DNA of 64,000 bases from Kingdonia uniflora. Taxonomy: Eukaryota > Streptophyta > Magnoliopsida > Ranunculales > Circaeasteraceae. The position numbers and the translations under genes are program-made. The stretch spans positions 1,550,001-1,614,000 of the forward strand of contig JACGCM010001497.1 of assembly GCA_014058105.1 (NCBI GenBank), read 5' to 3'. The notes beneath the pieces were generated by a model that was not told where the DNA came from, did no database searches, and saw only the letters and a list, made by a program, of their open reading frames with translations. Below, piece by piece: positions 21,601-32,439 of this stretch (the first letter of the stretch is position 1; each line of letters opens with the position of its first letter).

Positions 21601-22821
21601 TGAATTTTAAGGTAATTCTTGATGTTTTCATCGATTCTTCATCAGAGGAGGAAAAGGAAGAGGATATTGAGTAATCTTCAACCGATTCTAGTGATGACGA
21701 TATTATTGATGAGATTAAGCTAGAGATATTACGAAATCAAGCTGAAATTGAAGAATTAGAAGAGGCTAAATCTTCAAGAACTCGTGTCGGTTCGGTTGTC
21801 GGGCATAAAACCATATCGATCATATTTTGAATGCGGTGGTTGCTTATAACAAGTTTTTCGCTCAAAAGTAAAATTGTGCAAATGTTTTGGGTTTATCGCC
21901 TCATTAAAAACTTACGGCGGTATTCTGAATATTTGTATTAGGAGTGTCGGCAGATAGCTGTGATGAATATTCTCAGGTTGTAGAGAACACAACAATTGAG
22001 TCCCTTACGAGATTTTGCAATGCCATGATTGCGTAATTCGGTGCAGAGTATTTGAGATCGCCAACTTCGGACGATATAAAACGGTTGTTGTACGTTGCCG
22101 AGAAGCGTAGATTTCCCGGTATGCTAGGTAGTTTGGATTGCATGCATTGGGAGTAGAAAAATTTCCCCACGGCTTGGGCAGGTCAATATACAGGGAACAA
22201 GAAAACACCAACAATCATTTTGGAAGTGGTGGCATCTCATGATTTATGGATATGGCATTGTTTTTTTGGATTGCCTGATTCAAACAATGATGTAAATGTT
22301 CTTGATCAGTCACATCTCTTTCGAGATCTTTGTCTTGGTCGTTCTCCACCTTGTAACTTTGAAGTCGATGGAAAACCATACGACATGGGATACTACTTGG
22401 CGGATGATATTTATCCGAAATGGGCAACGCTTGTTCAAACTTTACGATTTCCCCAAGGAAATGCAGAGAAATATTATGCCAAGCAACAAGAGTCATATCG
22501 AAAAGACGTGGAATGAGCTTTTGGTATGCTTCAATCTCGATTTGCAATTGTGAAAGGTCCGACAAGAAGTTGGTCAACTAAAAACCTTGGTAAAATAATG
22601 CAAACATGTATAATTATGCATAACATGATCATCGAGGAAGAACACAATAGGTACGGAGTAAGCTTATTGACTGAGCATTTTTTCTTAGACCCTCAACCAA
22701 TTGACTTGAATCGGGAAGATGTCACTTTACAATGATACATTGCGAAGTACGATAAGATGACAAGTTCGGATATGTATATGACACTTCGAAATAATCTCAT
22801 TAAGCATTTGTGGAAGCATTA
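21601..22821 (+). pseudogene. PIF/Harbinger DDE transposase (ALP1-like), four stops in the catalytic part
   Basis: Plus strand. It opens MNFKVILDVFIDSSSEEE and an acidic coiled region, then shifts frame. From about 21940 one frame runs VSADSCDEYSQVVENTTIE, YLRSPTSDDIKRLLYVAEKR, FPGMLGSLDCMHWE (first Asp), KKTPTIILEVVASHDLWIWH, GLPDSNNDVNVLDQS, YYLADDIYPKWATLVQT (second Asp) and the third catalytic region KDVE with a stop before AFGMLQSRFAIV. It ends TCIIMHNMIIEEE. In-frame stops are at TAA 22034-22036, TAG 22154-22156, TGA 22514-22516 and TGA 22733-22735. The protein would cut and rejoin the terminal repeats, with the Myb-like protein as partner. Confidence 0.93.
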
Positions 22822-23156
22822 GGGAAATAACTAGCATTTTTAATTATTTATAATTTTTATGTAAACGCAATTTTATTTCAATTCTATGTAATTTTAAGTA
22901 AGTATTTTATGAAATGTATTTACAAATTTATTTCAATTTCAATATAAATTTAAATATAAAATAATTAAATAACTAAACTTTCTCAAAAAGGTTATATTAT
23001 TTAAAATTACCGAACTTCTTAAATCCAGAGAAACTTCTTAAACAAGGTTTTTAAACAAAATATATCAAACTTCTTAAACAAAGTTTTAAAATAAAGTACA
23101 ACCAAACTTCTTAAACAAAAATCACTAAAATATTACCAAACTTCAGCTAGAGCATC

Positions 23157-24573
23157 TTAGGCGTTACTATTAGCTTTAAGCATTCTCGCCATAACCGTAT
23201 TACGTTGTATCTCCCAATAAATTCTTTGAGTGTCGTCCAAAGTAGACATGTCCATCGCCATCACCTTTTGATCATTTTGGGCTTGAAATTGAGCTTTTAA
23301 ATTCACCACGGCCTTTGTCTTCCTCTCTCTTAACTCTATTATACGGGCATCTCTATCTTCCTTCTTCTTATCTTTCTCAGATATGTACTCTTCTTTCTTC
23401 TTATCTCTCTCAACAACATACTCTTCTTTCTTTTTCTCCATTCGGTCAAGGCAACTAATAAGTACATTTTGGTGTTCAATGAGAAGATTTTATCGTTTTT
23501 CATTCTTTTCCCTTAGTTTAATACTTTTAATACCGCTGGGACATTCTGTCTCCTCATCCGTGACAAGTACTGGAGAGTCTGTGTTGGGTGTTGCCGGAGT
23601 AGACATTCCAGGGCTAGAATTTGATGTCTGCTTAATTCGCACATTGCGAGCTAAAGTGTCTGGGTGTTGGTCTTATAATATTTTCCAATATTGATAACAA
23701 CTTAAAACTTCATAAGTTTCTTTATACAACCATTTACCTTTTCCACGCGCTTCATAAATCGTTTTGACGGCATCGTCCTATAAAATAGATTAAAACAATA
23801 AAAAATATATATACTTTTGGTAAAAATAGTTTATAATTTATTAGTAATGACAAATTTTGAATTACTTACCAAATTTCCTTGGTGCATACCGCTTCTTGGA
23901 CCTTTCATAACATTTTTCAAACAAGTCCCATAAACCTTATAAGCACGATTCATATTCGACCAATGATTTTTTGAAGATGAAACTGAACGTTCAGCCTGTT
24001 CACCATCCTGTTGACAAAAATCATGAAATGCATCCAAAGCCGAGTCCCAAAAGACATCAAGTTGTTGGTTATTGCTTTTGATTTTATCCTTCGAGATATG
24101 AACCCAAGCTTTTGCAAGATTTCTGTTTTGAATACCCGTCCATTTTAACAACTGAGACCCCCCCTCCATTGGTATTTTTCATTGTTGAGCGACGTTTGCC
24201 TTTGTTTTTTTTCCATCAACAACCCCCGCGTCTTCGGATTGAGATAAGTCAGCCGATTGAGTACCATGTGATTGAGATGATTGAGATTGTGAAAGATTGG
24301 CGAATGAAGAAGGATGTTGAAATTGAGTGGGAATGGCAAACTGAGAGGGTTATCCCCAATTATTGGGTGCTATAAACGGATGAGAGGGTTGTACCCAATT
24401 GTTGGGTGAGTTAAAAGATTGAAAAGGTTGGGATTGAGATGATTAAGGTTGAGGGAAATAAGTAAATTGTAACCAATTAGGTGGGATTTGTTGTTGTTAT
24501 CAAAAATTGTTGGGTTGATTCAAATTACTCTCGGTAGTAAAATATTTTTCTTGCGTTGTATTCGAGAAACTCA
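23157..24573 (-). pseudogene. Harbinger Myb/SANT-like DNA-binding protein (NAM-associated C-terminus)
   Basis: Minus strand, converging on the transposase. It starts at about 24573 with MSFSNTTQEKYFTTESNLNQ. A Gln/Ser/Pro-rich N-terminus follows, with repeats of FNSPNNWVQP type. The Myb-like region (23860-24170) has WTGIQNRNLAKAWVHISKD, FWDSALDAFHDFC and SSKNHWSNMNRAYKVY. An intron (about 23780-23870) precedes GKWLYKETYEVLSCYQYWKI. The tail (23157-23441) is a charged coiled coil (KKKEEYVVERDKKKEEY) ending YWEIQRNTVMARML. PIF/Harbinger elements need such a protein for nuclear import and end recognition. There are five or so stops, mostly in the N-terminal part. Confidence 0.88.
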
Positions 24574-24849
24574 TCTAATAATTTGCATATATATAGAATT
24601 AATAATCATGAAAAACTTAAAACCCTAGAATATAAAAATCTAGAAAATTAAAAGGGATATGGTAAAATTAAACAAGAACTTACATTGAGAGTTCAACCTT
24701 TAACAATTTTAAACCTTATTTGATCCTAATAGAGTGAAGGAGAGTTGTGGTGTAATTGGGTAGGGTTTTTGTTTAAGTGGTGAAGGGAGAGAAATAGTTT
24801 TTGGAAAAGTGGTGAAGAGAGGGAAATTACTTAAGTTTTAGAAGCTCCA

Positions 24850-25056
24850 ATGAATTTACTCAGTGGAACAGACGCCTAAGAGTTGGGCGCCTAATAAAAA
24901 AAATTAACTTAGGCGCCCGTTAAAAACAGAACAGGCGCCCAACACTTGGGCGCCCAATCACGAACTTTAAAAGCAAGACTGAGTCTTGGAAACCAAGACT
25001 CAGCCTTGCTTTTTGAGACTCAAAACCAAGGTAGTGAGACACTTAAGGAGATGCTC
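24850..25056 (-). repeat. Right terminal inverted repeat and subterminal GGCGCC repeats
   Basis: Contains AACAGACGCCTAAGAG, GGGCGCCTAATA, TTAGGCGCCCGTT, AACAGGCGCCCAACACTTGG and GCGCCC in alternating orientation (24866-24958). A hairpin CTGAGTCTTGG...CCAAGACTCAG follows (24980-25003). It ends ACCAAGGTAGTGAG...GGAGATGCTC at 25056. Confidence 0.85.
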
Positions 25057-25727
25057 TAGCAATTACACTAAAGATGCCCTTACTCTTAGTAACTTTCTCT
25101 CTTGAGATCATACTAGTTTTCTTTGTATAGAAAACCTTGTTGTTAGATGCATATAACATTCAGGTGGGGTAATTGATAATTCCAAATAATATACTTATAT
25201 CTTCTTTGAAATGATCATTCTTCTTATCATTTATCTGCAGGACAACGTATTTGTCAATGTTGTTGCATCTATTCAATACCGGGCATTATCTAATAGTACA
25301 ACTGGTACTTTTTATAAGCTAAGCAACACTAGGCTCCAAATCCAAGCCAACGTTTTTGATGGTAAGAGCTGAAAATTGCAAATTTTGGCAATAATATATC
25401 AATAATTCTTATGTTGTACCTAGACTTGTTTTTATTAACTCTTTAGTGATCAAAGCTAGTGTCCCAAAGTTCATTTTAGATGTTGTTTTTGAGCAAAAAA
25501 ATAAAATTACAAAAGCCGTCAAAGATGAGCTAGAAAAGGTTAAGAAATAGATTAGTTCGTTATTTGAACCTTTTAAACAATACAATCAATATAATGCATC
25601 CTAATGCCATCTACTTTACTGTTCCACGGGCTATGTCATCTTACGGGTATGAGATTGTATAGACATTAATTGTTGATATAGAACCAGATAGCCACGTGAA
25701 GCAGGCAATGAATGAAATCAATGCTGG

Positions 25728-26397
25728 TAGAATTTCAAGAACCTCTTTTGTTTATACCAAGTTAATTGATGAGATGATGAGGACTTACTTGTATAATCAC
25801 AAAATCTCGATGCATGACATATTCATGAGTCACTACATGATATAAAGGAATAAACTTACTTCTTAATTCTATTTTTCTTATATGACGATTGGTTCGTTTC
25901 TAGTATGACTATAATTTTTCTAGAGTATATTAAGAATTACTTGTTTATACCTCTGAATGTTTCCTTTCCTTCACTTGTACATTAAGGAGAAGTGCCTTGG
26001 AAAGAAAAACTAATAACTGATTCTATGAATGAGAAAGAAAGAAACTAACTTCTAATATAGTCAAAAGGAACCCAAAAATTGTTTTTTCAACTTTTTTATT
26101 GGTCATAGTTATACATTGGGATACTTATGATTGAATTACGGCATTTGGAATGCCTTCTTGACATATCAAATATGGAACTTTACACACTAAAGAGAAAAGA
26201 ATATCAAAACAGTGTTTGTATTGCACAAACTAAATGGGATATGAAGCAAAACCCAGCTGCCTTATTAAAAAAGGCATCTGATGCAGAATATCTGAATTTT
26301 CATATCCTTTGAGTTGTCTTTTATTGTTTCTCTTTCTTAAATAATAGAATCCATTTAGTTTTCTTTCATCTTTAATAAGAAAAAAATAGGTAATCTT
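25728..26397. other. No recognisable gene
   Basis: The sequence after HIR exon 4 no longer matches HIR. An open frame at 26127-26312 has no known domain. The stretch is AT-rich and otherwise featureless. Confidence 0.45.
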
Positions 26398-26770
26398 TTT
26401 TCTTGGGTTTGAGCCGTCCATTTTCGGGTTGCAAGCAATTTGGCCGAAAAAACTGGCCTGAGCCGTCGGATCTAAACATTTGTCCGAAAAATTAAATCAC
26501 AACCGTTTATTACCTTATTTTTTCTTGGGTTTGAGCCGTCCATTTTCGGGTTGCAAACAATTTGGCCGAAAAAACGGGCCTGAGCCGTCGGATCTAAACA
26601 TTTGTCCGAAAAATTAAATCACAACCGTTTATTACCTTATTTTTTTCTTGGGTTTGAGCCATCCATTTTCGGGTTGCAAGCAAATTTAGCCAAAAAAAAC
26701 GGGCCTGAGTCGTCGGATCTAAACATTTGTCTGAAAAATTAAATCCCAGCCGTTTATTACCTTATTTGAT
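26398..26770 (+). repeat. Tandem repeat, 3 units of about 123 bp
   Basis: Units start with TTCTTGGGTTTGAGCCGTCC at about 26399, 26521 and 26645. Each contains GAGCCGTCGGATCTAAACAT and ends TTTATTACCTTATTT. A single further copy lies at about 33944-34055. GCCGTCGGAT-type words are common in plant promoters and repeats. This block lies at the head of a duplicated segment. Confidence 0.9.
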
Positions 26771-27180
26771 CTCGATGTTACTCGAATCAACTTAATATGT
26801 ATCATCCCGTACCATAGTATCGTCATTTATCTAATTTCTTCAATCACAAACTCTCGATCTCTTTGATCCTTCTCTTCTCTCTGTCTACAAATTAGGGTTT
26901 TGTTTGGCTCGAGTAATTGTGTAATCAAAATACTCAATTCGAGATTTAGTACGGAATCCTTAAAGGAGACGCATTGAAATCAAGTTTTTTCTGTTGCGTT
27001 TGTTAGGTATCCTCATTTCTCTATTCAAATTTCTTATTTGATCTCCCAATATGTTTGGATTAATCTTTTTGTTTCTTAGTAGAATTGCATGCGGTTGGTA
27101 TAATGTTATTGTTAATTCTATGCAACTTGTGTGTATGCAGAATTGTTTATGTTGTTTATGCTCTGTAACTTGATGCCCCT
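26640..27180 (+). repeat. Segmental duplication, copy 1 (promoter/5' UTR-like)
   Basis: Matches 33944-34480 in the same orientation over about 530 bp. Shared strings include TGTTACTCGAAT, CATCCCGTACCATA, GGGTTTTGTTTGG, GAGTAATTGTGTAATCAAAA, GCGTTTGTTAGGTATCCTCA, CTCCCAATATGTTTGGATT and GCATGCGGTTGGTATAATGT. The layout (CT-rich leader, then a long GT-rich stretch) looks like a gene leader and first intron. Confidence 0.88.
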
Positions 27181-28229
27181 TCAATAGATTATGAGAAGAA
27201 CAATTAAAAATCCTTTTTTCTTTCTTTTTGGAATTGAAGTGGGAATAATTTTCTTAGAAACACTTTAGATCAAAGCAATAATCATAGATTTTGAGTGTGG
27301 GTGTGGAAAATTTTGGGCAATCACAATCACGTAGAGAAAACATCAAAATTTTCTGAATCGAGTCGAGCAATCTGGATTTATCGAATCCTGGACACACCAA
27401 TTATATGAAATTTTGATTGTCTAAAAGCCATGAAAATTTTCTCTCAGACATCCTCTTCATCACAATTCAATTTAATGACAACCAAATAATGTTTCACTTA
27501 GTTTATGAAAAATATTCCTTCTAAAAAATGTTTTAAGGGTGATTACAGTTGGTTAAGTCTTATGGGTTCGAAGTACTAAAATTGTAAACAAGGAAATTTA
27601 TACCAGTTAAGTAGGTTTGATAGCCAACACTCCATATTAAAGTCCATCTGCATAAAATCTATTTACATATAGAAAAGATCTTTGATAAATTATCATTAAT
27701 TTTCAGTTCTAAATTATTCACTATGTTTTATTTTACAGGAATAATCCATGGTAGCAAGTGAAATCTGATTAGCATGCATCTTCTTCATCATCTAAGAACA
27801 CTTTAAAGACGACGTGAGCCATATTAAAAAGTTTCATAATTTGGGTAATTTATGCTTTACTTAATTTGCTAAAACCAAACCCCCAGCTATTCATAATGTG
27901 TACAGATGTTCCATAGTATTTTTGAAGAGGAGGAGAATATCGTTCATCAAATACAAATAATTATAGTTGGCATAAACTTCCTTAAGAGATCGTGGGGCTG
28001 ATCCTTCAAAATTTATATATACATGATGGGTCAGACTAGCTACTGTTTTCAAGTCAAGGAATGCAGTTGCTAAGGAAGAAAGTTGTAATCTTCTTTCTCC
28101 CGTAAGGTTATTTCTTCGTATAAGTGCTGATTCCTGTTACTGTTATTACTTATTGGAGTAAAGAGTTTTCAGTTTATTTATCAGAGGTTCTTCAAGTCTT
28201 TTTTTTTTGCAATTATGAATAATGGATGG
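27181..28229. other. Probable intron or intergenic DNA
   Basis: No exon found. It lies between the leader-like duplicated block and the Ser/Pro-rich exons and may be an intron of that gene. Confidence 0.35.
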
Positions 28230-29520
28230 ATGCACATTTTCGAAGAAGATTAAACCTGAACCCGATAACAAGAGCTCGAATCCAACTCCCACCACTGCAG
28301 ATGAAGAAACATAGCGATGCATGATAAGTAAGATGGCTGTATTTCTATTCTAGTTTGGATCATAATGGCCAAGGTTATGTTGATGTTACAGAACTATGTT
28401 TAGTTGTTGTTATGCCTATGGATTGGATTCAGGTAATGGTGCGAAGAAATTGGTTTTTGTAGAGCAGAAGATAAAAAGTGGTCCATCATCATTCTGATGA
28501 AGATCTTTATTTTGAGTTCATCATCTTATGTAACGGACAGTTGTATGCAACTGATGATGCTTTTGATATTTTAGGCCTGCGATTTTATTTGTTATAAACG
28601 CACCTTGCAAAAGTTGATGATTTTGCCTCCGATAGGTTGGGGTTAAAACAGAAAGGGCGTATAACCCGAGATTCTCAGCTCATAAACGAGGTTCTTGGGG
28701 ATCAACGGAGCAGAATGAGATTGATTTTGCTGCTTCTCCTATGGTTGTGAAGCCAATTCCTTTAGATTTTGATGCCATGAGTACACCTAGTAAAGAGAAA
28801 CCTAGTAGTAGTTCAACAAGAAATGGGGGTAACTTACCTGTTACTCCAATGGCCAGAACGAACGCTGTTATCAGATCTTCAGTGAATGGTGGCGGTTTTC
28901 TGTCTAAAATGGTGGACTTCAACAAGGGAGAGAGCAATGTTAGAAAGAGCTGTTCTGTTCCGTTTTCTCCAATGCCAAAGTTTCCAAGGAGCAAGAGCGT
29001 TACTGAACGAGAGCAGGGCATTCCAAGATCTCCTTTACAGACCGCTCTAGGTACATTCTTCCTCTTTACATTATTAATTTAAACCCTTCAAGAACAGCCA
29101 CATTGCGGTTTACATGAGTATATAAGCTTCAATGTTTACTCGAGTTTTAGGCCAATGATATAATATGTACACCACATTTGCTGATCCACCCAAAAATGCC
29201 TATGTTACTGAAGCATAAACCCTTAATCAGCAACTTTTTTAAATAAAAGTTGGACCTTGAAACAGCCAATTTAGAGAAGTAACTGAATTTTCTCTTTGCA
29301 ATTTCGACCTTTTGTAGGAAAAGAAGAGATCGACTCCCCCTCCCAGGCTAAGAAACACAAGAGTGGTAGCTTACAACAATCTAGATCAGGATGCGCAAAG
29401 TTCTCCGAAAAAGCCGCAGGGGGTGAGTGTTCAACCACAGTTGCAGTCAAGTAATCCAATGGCAAACAACAGCCCTGCTTTGCCCATGTCATTGCCAAGA
29501 AAGCTTAGCATACTTGGAAA
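28230..29520 (+). pseudogene. Unrecognised Ser/Pro-rich gene, two to three exons
   Basis: Plus strand. A possible first piece (28234-28314) reads TFSKKIKPEPDNKSS. The clearest exon (about 28670-29051) has an open frame containing NEIDFAASPMVVKPIPLDFD, KPSSSSTRNGGNLPVTPMA, VRKSCSVPFSPMPKFPRS and REQGIPRSPLQTALG, followed by GT. A second exon (about 29318-29520) continues KRRRSTPPPRLRNTRVVAYN, AQSSPKKPQGVSVQPQ and LPMSLPRKLSILGK before GTAACC. Frame use and donor sites look genuine. I do not recognise the family. A minus-strand frame across 28680-29021 is a shadow. Confidence 0.4.
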
Positions 29521-29908
29521 GGTAACCTTTACAATTTATAGAATGTCAAGGACGAATTCTGTAAAAGCTAACTGTTTGATGTCCAAAACTAAATATAGCA
29601 AACTAAAATGAAGTCTTGTATGAAATGTTTCCAGCTATAATTTTCTAACTTGGTCTAAGAAAACTAGAACGAAGCTCTCAAAGGAAAGTCAGATGTAGTG
29701 AAGGTTACAATGTAGCTTCTAATAAAATCAAACCCAGCTAATATTGAATATTTCTTTGTGATGAAGGAGCAACTAATATTTATTAGAAGCACAACTGATT
29801 TTATTTAATCTAAACTGTCATCTTGGGCTCTTCTCAAATAACGATTTCTAAAACCCCATTTCAGTTTTTTCATTTTTTATCCTGGTTTTAAAAGTGAGAG
29901 TTTGAGTG

Positions 29909-31235
29909 ATGAGAAGAGTTTTATTTGGATTGCTTTGTTTGTGTTTATTTATTTCTATCTTAACGGTATCAACTGTCGAGGCAAGTAATATACGTCGGTA
30001 CAAATGGGAGGTGAAGTATGAGTATAAAACTCAAGATTGTTTTAAGAAACTAGTGATTATTATCAATGGAAAAACCTCGGGACCATCAATATTAGCACAA
30101 CAGGGTGATACAGTCATTGTTGTGCTTAAGAACGGTTTGCTAACGGAGAACGTTGCAATTCATTGGCATGGTATTCGACAGGTATAGTCTAGCTTCCATT
30201 TTATCTGTGTTTTCTTCTGTTTTTAGATCATTTGATTGATTTATATGTGAACAAACAGATTGGAACCCCATGGATCGATAGAACCGAAGGACTAACTTAA
30301 TGTCCAATTACTCCCGGAGATACTTTCGTGTATCAATTTGTGGTTGATAGGGTATGTTTATTCAGTTTAAACTTCTACATTTAGTCTTATAATTGGCTTC
30401 TTTTCGAGCATTCAAAAGATGCTAGATTTTAATATTTGAGGGAAATATTGTACAGTCGGGGACATAGTTATACCATGCGCATTATGGAATGCAAAGAGAA
30501 GGTGGATTATACGGTTCTATATGAGTCTCAGTTCCTGATGGAGTTACAGAGCCATTCTTGTCTGACTACGACCGAAGCATCATACTTAACGATTAGTACC
30601 ATAAAACCCCCTTTGAACAAGCAACAGAACTTTCTTCAATACTCTTTCAATGGGTTAGAGAGCCTCAGGTAAATTACCGTAAACAGTTGGAAATAGCTTA
30701 TGCTTACCCCTTACATAATTTTGGCTTAAGTATTGACTTATGTCTTTGATTTAATACTGTTTTTTCAGTCGCTTCTGATACAAGGCAGAGGAAGATTCAA
30801 CTGCTCTGGTCTTTGTAATGCAACATTACCCTAATGCTCTCCTTATTTGTTGATAGTCATTCCCGGGAAGACATACCGGTTAAGGATTGCCCGCTTGACT
30901 TATTTATCCGAGCTTAACTTTGAAATAGAGGTAACTTTCATAGCTCCCTAGATCACTTTAAGTAAAAATCGCATATGTAGGAAATTAGTAGTGATTCTAA
31001 GTACATAAATTGGTCTTATTATACAGGGCTATAACATGACAGTCGTGGAGGCTGACAGGCACTATGTTGAGCCATTCGTGGTAAAGAACTTGGAACATTT
31101 ACTCGGGTGAGACATACTCCGTTTTGGTTAAGGCAGACCAAGATCCTTAGAGGAATTACTGGGTGGCTTCTAATGTGATTAGTCGAAAACCTGACTCCTG
31201 CTGGTCTAGCCACAAAGCATAAGCTTACAATTTAC
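29909..31235 (+). pseudogene. L-ascorbate oxidase (multicopper oxidase) pseudogene, five exons of N-terminal half
   Basis: Ascorbate oxidase is a secreted apoplastic multicopper enzyme that oxidises ascorbate while reducing oxygen to water. Exon 1 (29909-30181) has a signal peptide (LFGLLCLCLFISILTVSTVE, then ASNIRRYKWEV) and the first copper motif IHWHGIRQ. Exon 2 (30259-30351) has GTPWIDRTEGLT, a stop, CPITPGDTFVYQF. Exon 3 (30456-30668) has the second copper motif LYHAHYGMQREGGLYGSI, VSVPDGVTEPFLSDYD and FQWVREPQ. Exon 4 (30769-30930) has SLLIQGRGRFNCSGL and IPGKTYRLRIARLTYLSELN. Exon 5 (31027-31235) has GYNMTVVEADRHYVEPFVVK, YSGETYSVLVKADQDP and RNYWVASNVISRKPD. The splice sites are preserved. 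There are at least five stops and small shifts. The C-terminal cupredoxin domain with the remaining copper ligands is absent. The tandem array follows directly. Confidence 0.92.
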
Positions 31236-32435
31236 AACAAAGAGGGTTGTCTGTTTATTAGTTTTCATTGTTGTTTTGTTGAAGATCTCTGGATATCTAT
31301 CTTCCTCGCCACCTTTAGCCACTTTCTTTGCCTTCTCACTATCAATTCTATCTTTCTTAGATTATCCAGCAGTTGGGAATACTGTATGAAGCATGACACG
31401 AAGTACTCTCTCATCGTCTTCTTCTATGGGGTCTTTATCAAAACAACAGACGTAGATAACTTTGAGAGTTTTCTCTGCTCTAAGCTCCATGATGATATCT
31501 AGGGCTACCACCTTCAGCTTTGCTCAATTTACAACAAAGTGTTTATTACTTTTTACTGTTGTTTTGTTGCAGGAATTGAAGATCTCTGGATACCTGTCTT
31601 CCTCGCCACCTTCAGCCACTTTCTTTGCCTTCTCACCATTAATTCTATCTATCTCAGATTATCCAACAGTTGGGAATATTGTACGAAGCATGACACGATG
31701 TACTCTCTCATCGTCTTCTTCTATGGGGTCTTTTTCAAAACAACAGATGTAGATAGCTTCGGGAGCTTTCTCTGCTCTAAGCTCCATGGTGATATTTAGG
31801 GCTGCCACTTTCAGCTTTGCTCAATTTATAACAAAGAGGGTTGTCTGTTTATTAGTTTTCACTGTTGTTTTGTTGCAGGAATTGAACATCTCTGGATACA
31901 TGTCTTCATCGCCACCTTAAGCCACTTTCTTTGCCTTCTCACTATCAATTCTATCTATCTCAGATTATCCAACAGTTGGGAATACTGCATGAAGCATGAC
32001 ACGAAGTACTCTCTCACCGTCTTCTTCTATGGGGTCTTTATCAAAACAACAACCGTAGATAGCTTCGAGAGCTTTCTCTGCTCTAAGCTCCATGGTGATA
32101 TCTAGGGCTGCCACCTTCAGCTTTGCTCAATTTACAGCAAAGAGGGTTGTCTGTTTATTAGTTTTCACTGTTGTTTTGTTGTAGAAATTGAAGATCTTTG
32201 GATTTCTGTCTTCCTCGCCACCTTTAGCCACTTTATTTGCCTTCTTACTATCAATTCTATCTATCTCAGATTATCCAACAATTGGGAATACTGCACGAAG
32301 CATGACACGAAGTACTCTCTCATCGTCTTTTTCTATTGGGTCTTTATCAAAGCCACAGACGTAGATAGCTTTGAGAGCTTTCTTCACTCTAAGCTTCATG
32401 GTGATATTTAGAGCTGCCACCTTCAGTTTTGCTCA
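31231..32435. repeat. Tandem array, four units of about 300 bp
   Basis: Units begin (TTTACAACAAAG type) at 31231, 31528, 31825 and 32131. Spacings are 297, 297 and 306 bp, all multiples of three. Each unit carries TTCCTCGCCACC or a close variant, GCCACTTTCTTTGCCTTCTC, CTATGGGGTCTTT and GCTCTAAGCTCCATG. On the minus strand each unit keeps a similar reading: MELRAEKA, EAIYVCCFDKDPIEEDDER, VMLHAVFPTVG, then a stop, then IDRINGEKAKKVAEGGEEDR. I do not recognise the peptide. Confidence 0.9.
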
Positions 32436-32439
32436 CCTC

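Larger units (their letters stand above)
13257..25056. mobile_element. PIF/Harbinger-type DNA transposon composite carrying transposase, Myb-like and PMD genes
   Basis: The terminal inverted repeats are GAGCATCTCCTAAAGTACCT at the left and, read on the other strand, GAGCATCTCCTTAAGTGTCT at the right. Both continue into CTCACTACCTTGG. Flanking trinucleotides are TAA (13254-13256) and TAG (25057-25059), compatible with the TAA/TTA target duplication of this superfamily with one later change. Inside are a PMD gene (+), a DDE transposase (+) and a Myb/SANT-like gene (-), the last two convergent. A 4.85 kb Copia insertion interrupts the left part, so the original length was about 6.9 kb. GGCGCC-containing repeats lie near both ends and also at 21.3-21.4 kb. 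All genes carry stops, so the copy is inactive. Confidence 0.85.
12438..25727 (+). pseudogene. HIR (hypersensitive-induced reaction; SPFH/band-7) pseudogene split by a transposon
   Basis: HIR proteins are membrane-anchored SPFH-domain oligomers linked to plant immunity. Exon 1 (12438-12571) opens MGNLLCCVQVDQST, the conserved N-terminus with acylation-type Gly/Cys. It then lacks about 20 residues, resumes LPWFLGSQVVSRLLLYV, and ends near TKTK. Exon 2 (25241-25361) reads [15 protein letters not shown] and [18 protein letters not shown]. Exon 3 (25447-25538) reads VIKASVPKFILDVVFEQK and KAVKDELEK. Exon 4 (about 25631-25727) reads AMSSYGYEIV, a stop, LIVDIEPDSHVKQAMNEIN. The intron between TKTK and DNVF holds the 11.8 kb Harbinger composite. 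Stops stand where Gln (twice) and Glu are expected. The C-terminal third is not found. The order and phases fit one original gene. Confidence 0.9.

Noticed and set aside
28680..29021. Minus-strand 113-codon frame
   Set aside because: Overlaps the plus-strand Ser/Pro-rich exon, which has better codon layout and a donor site.
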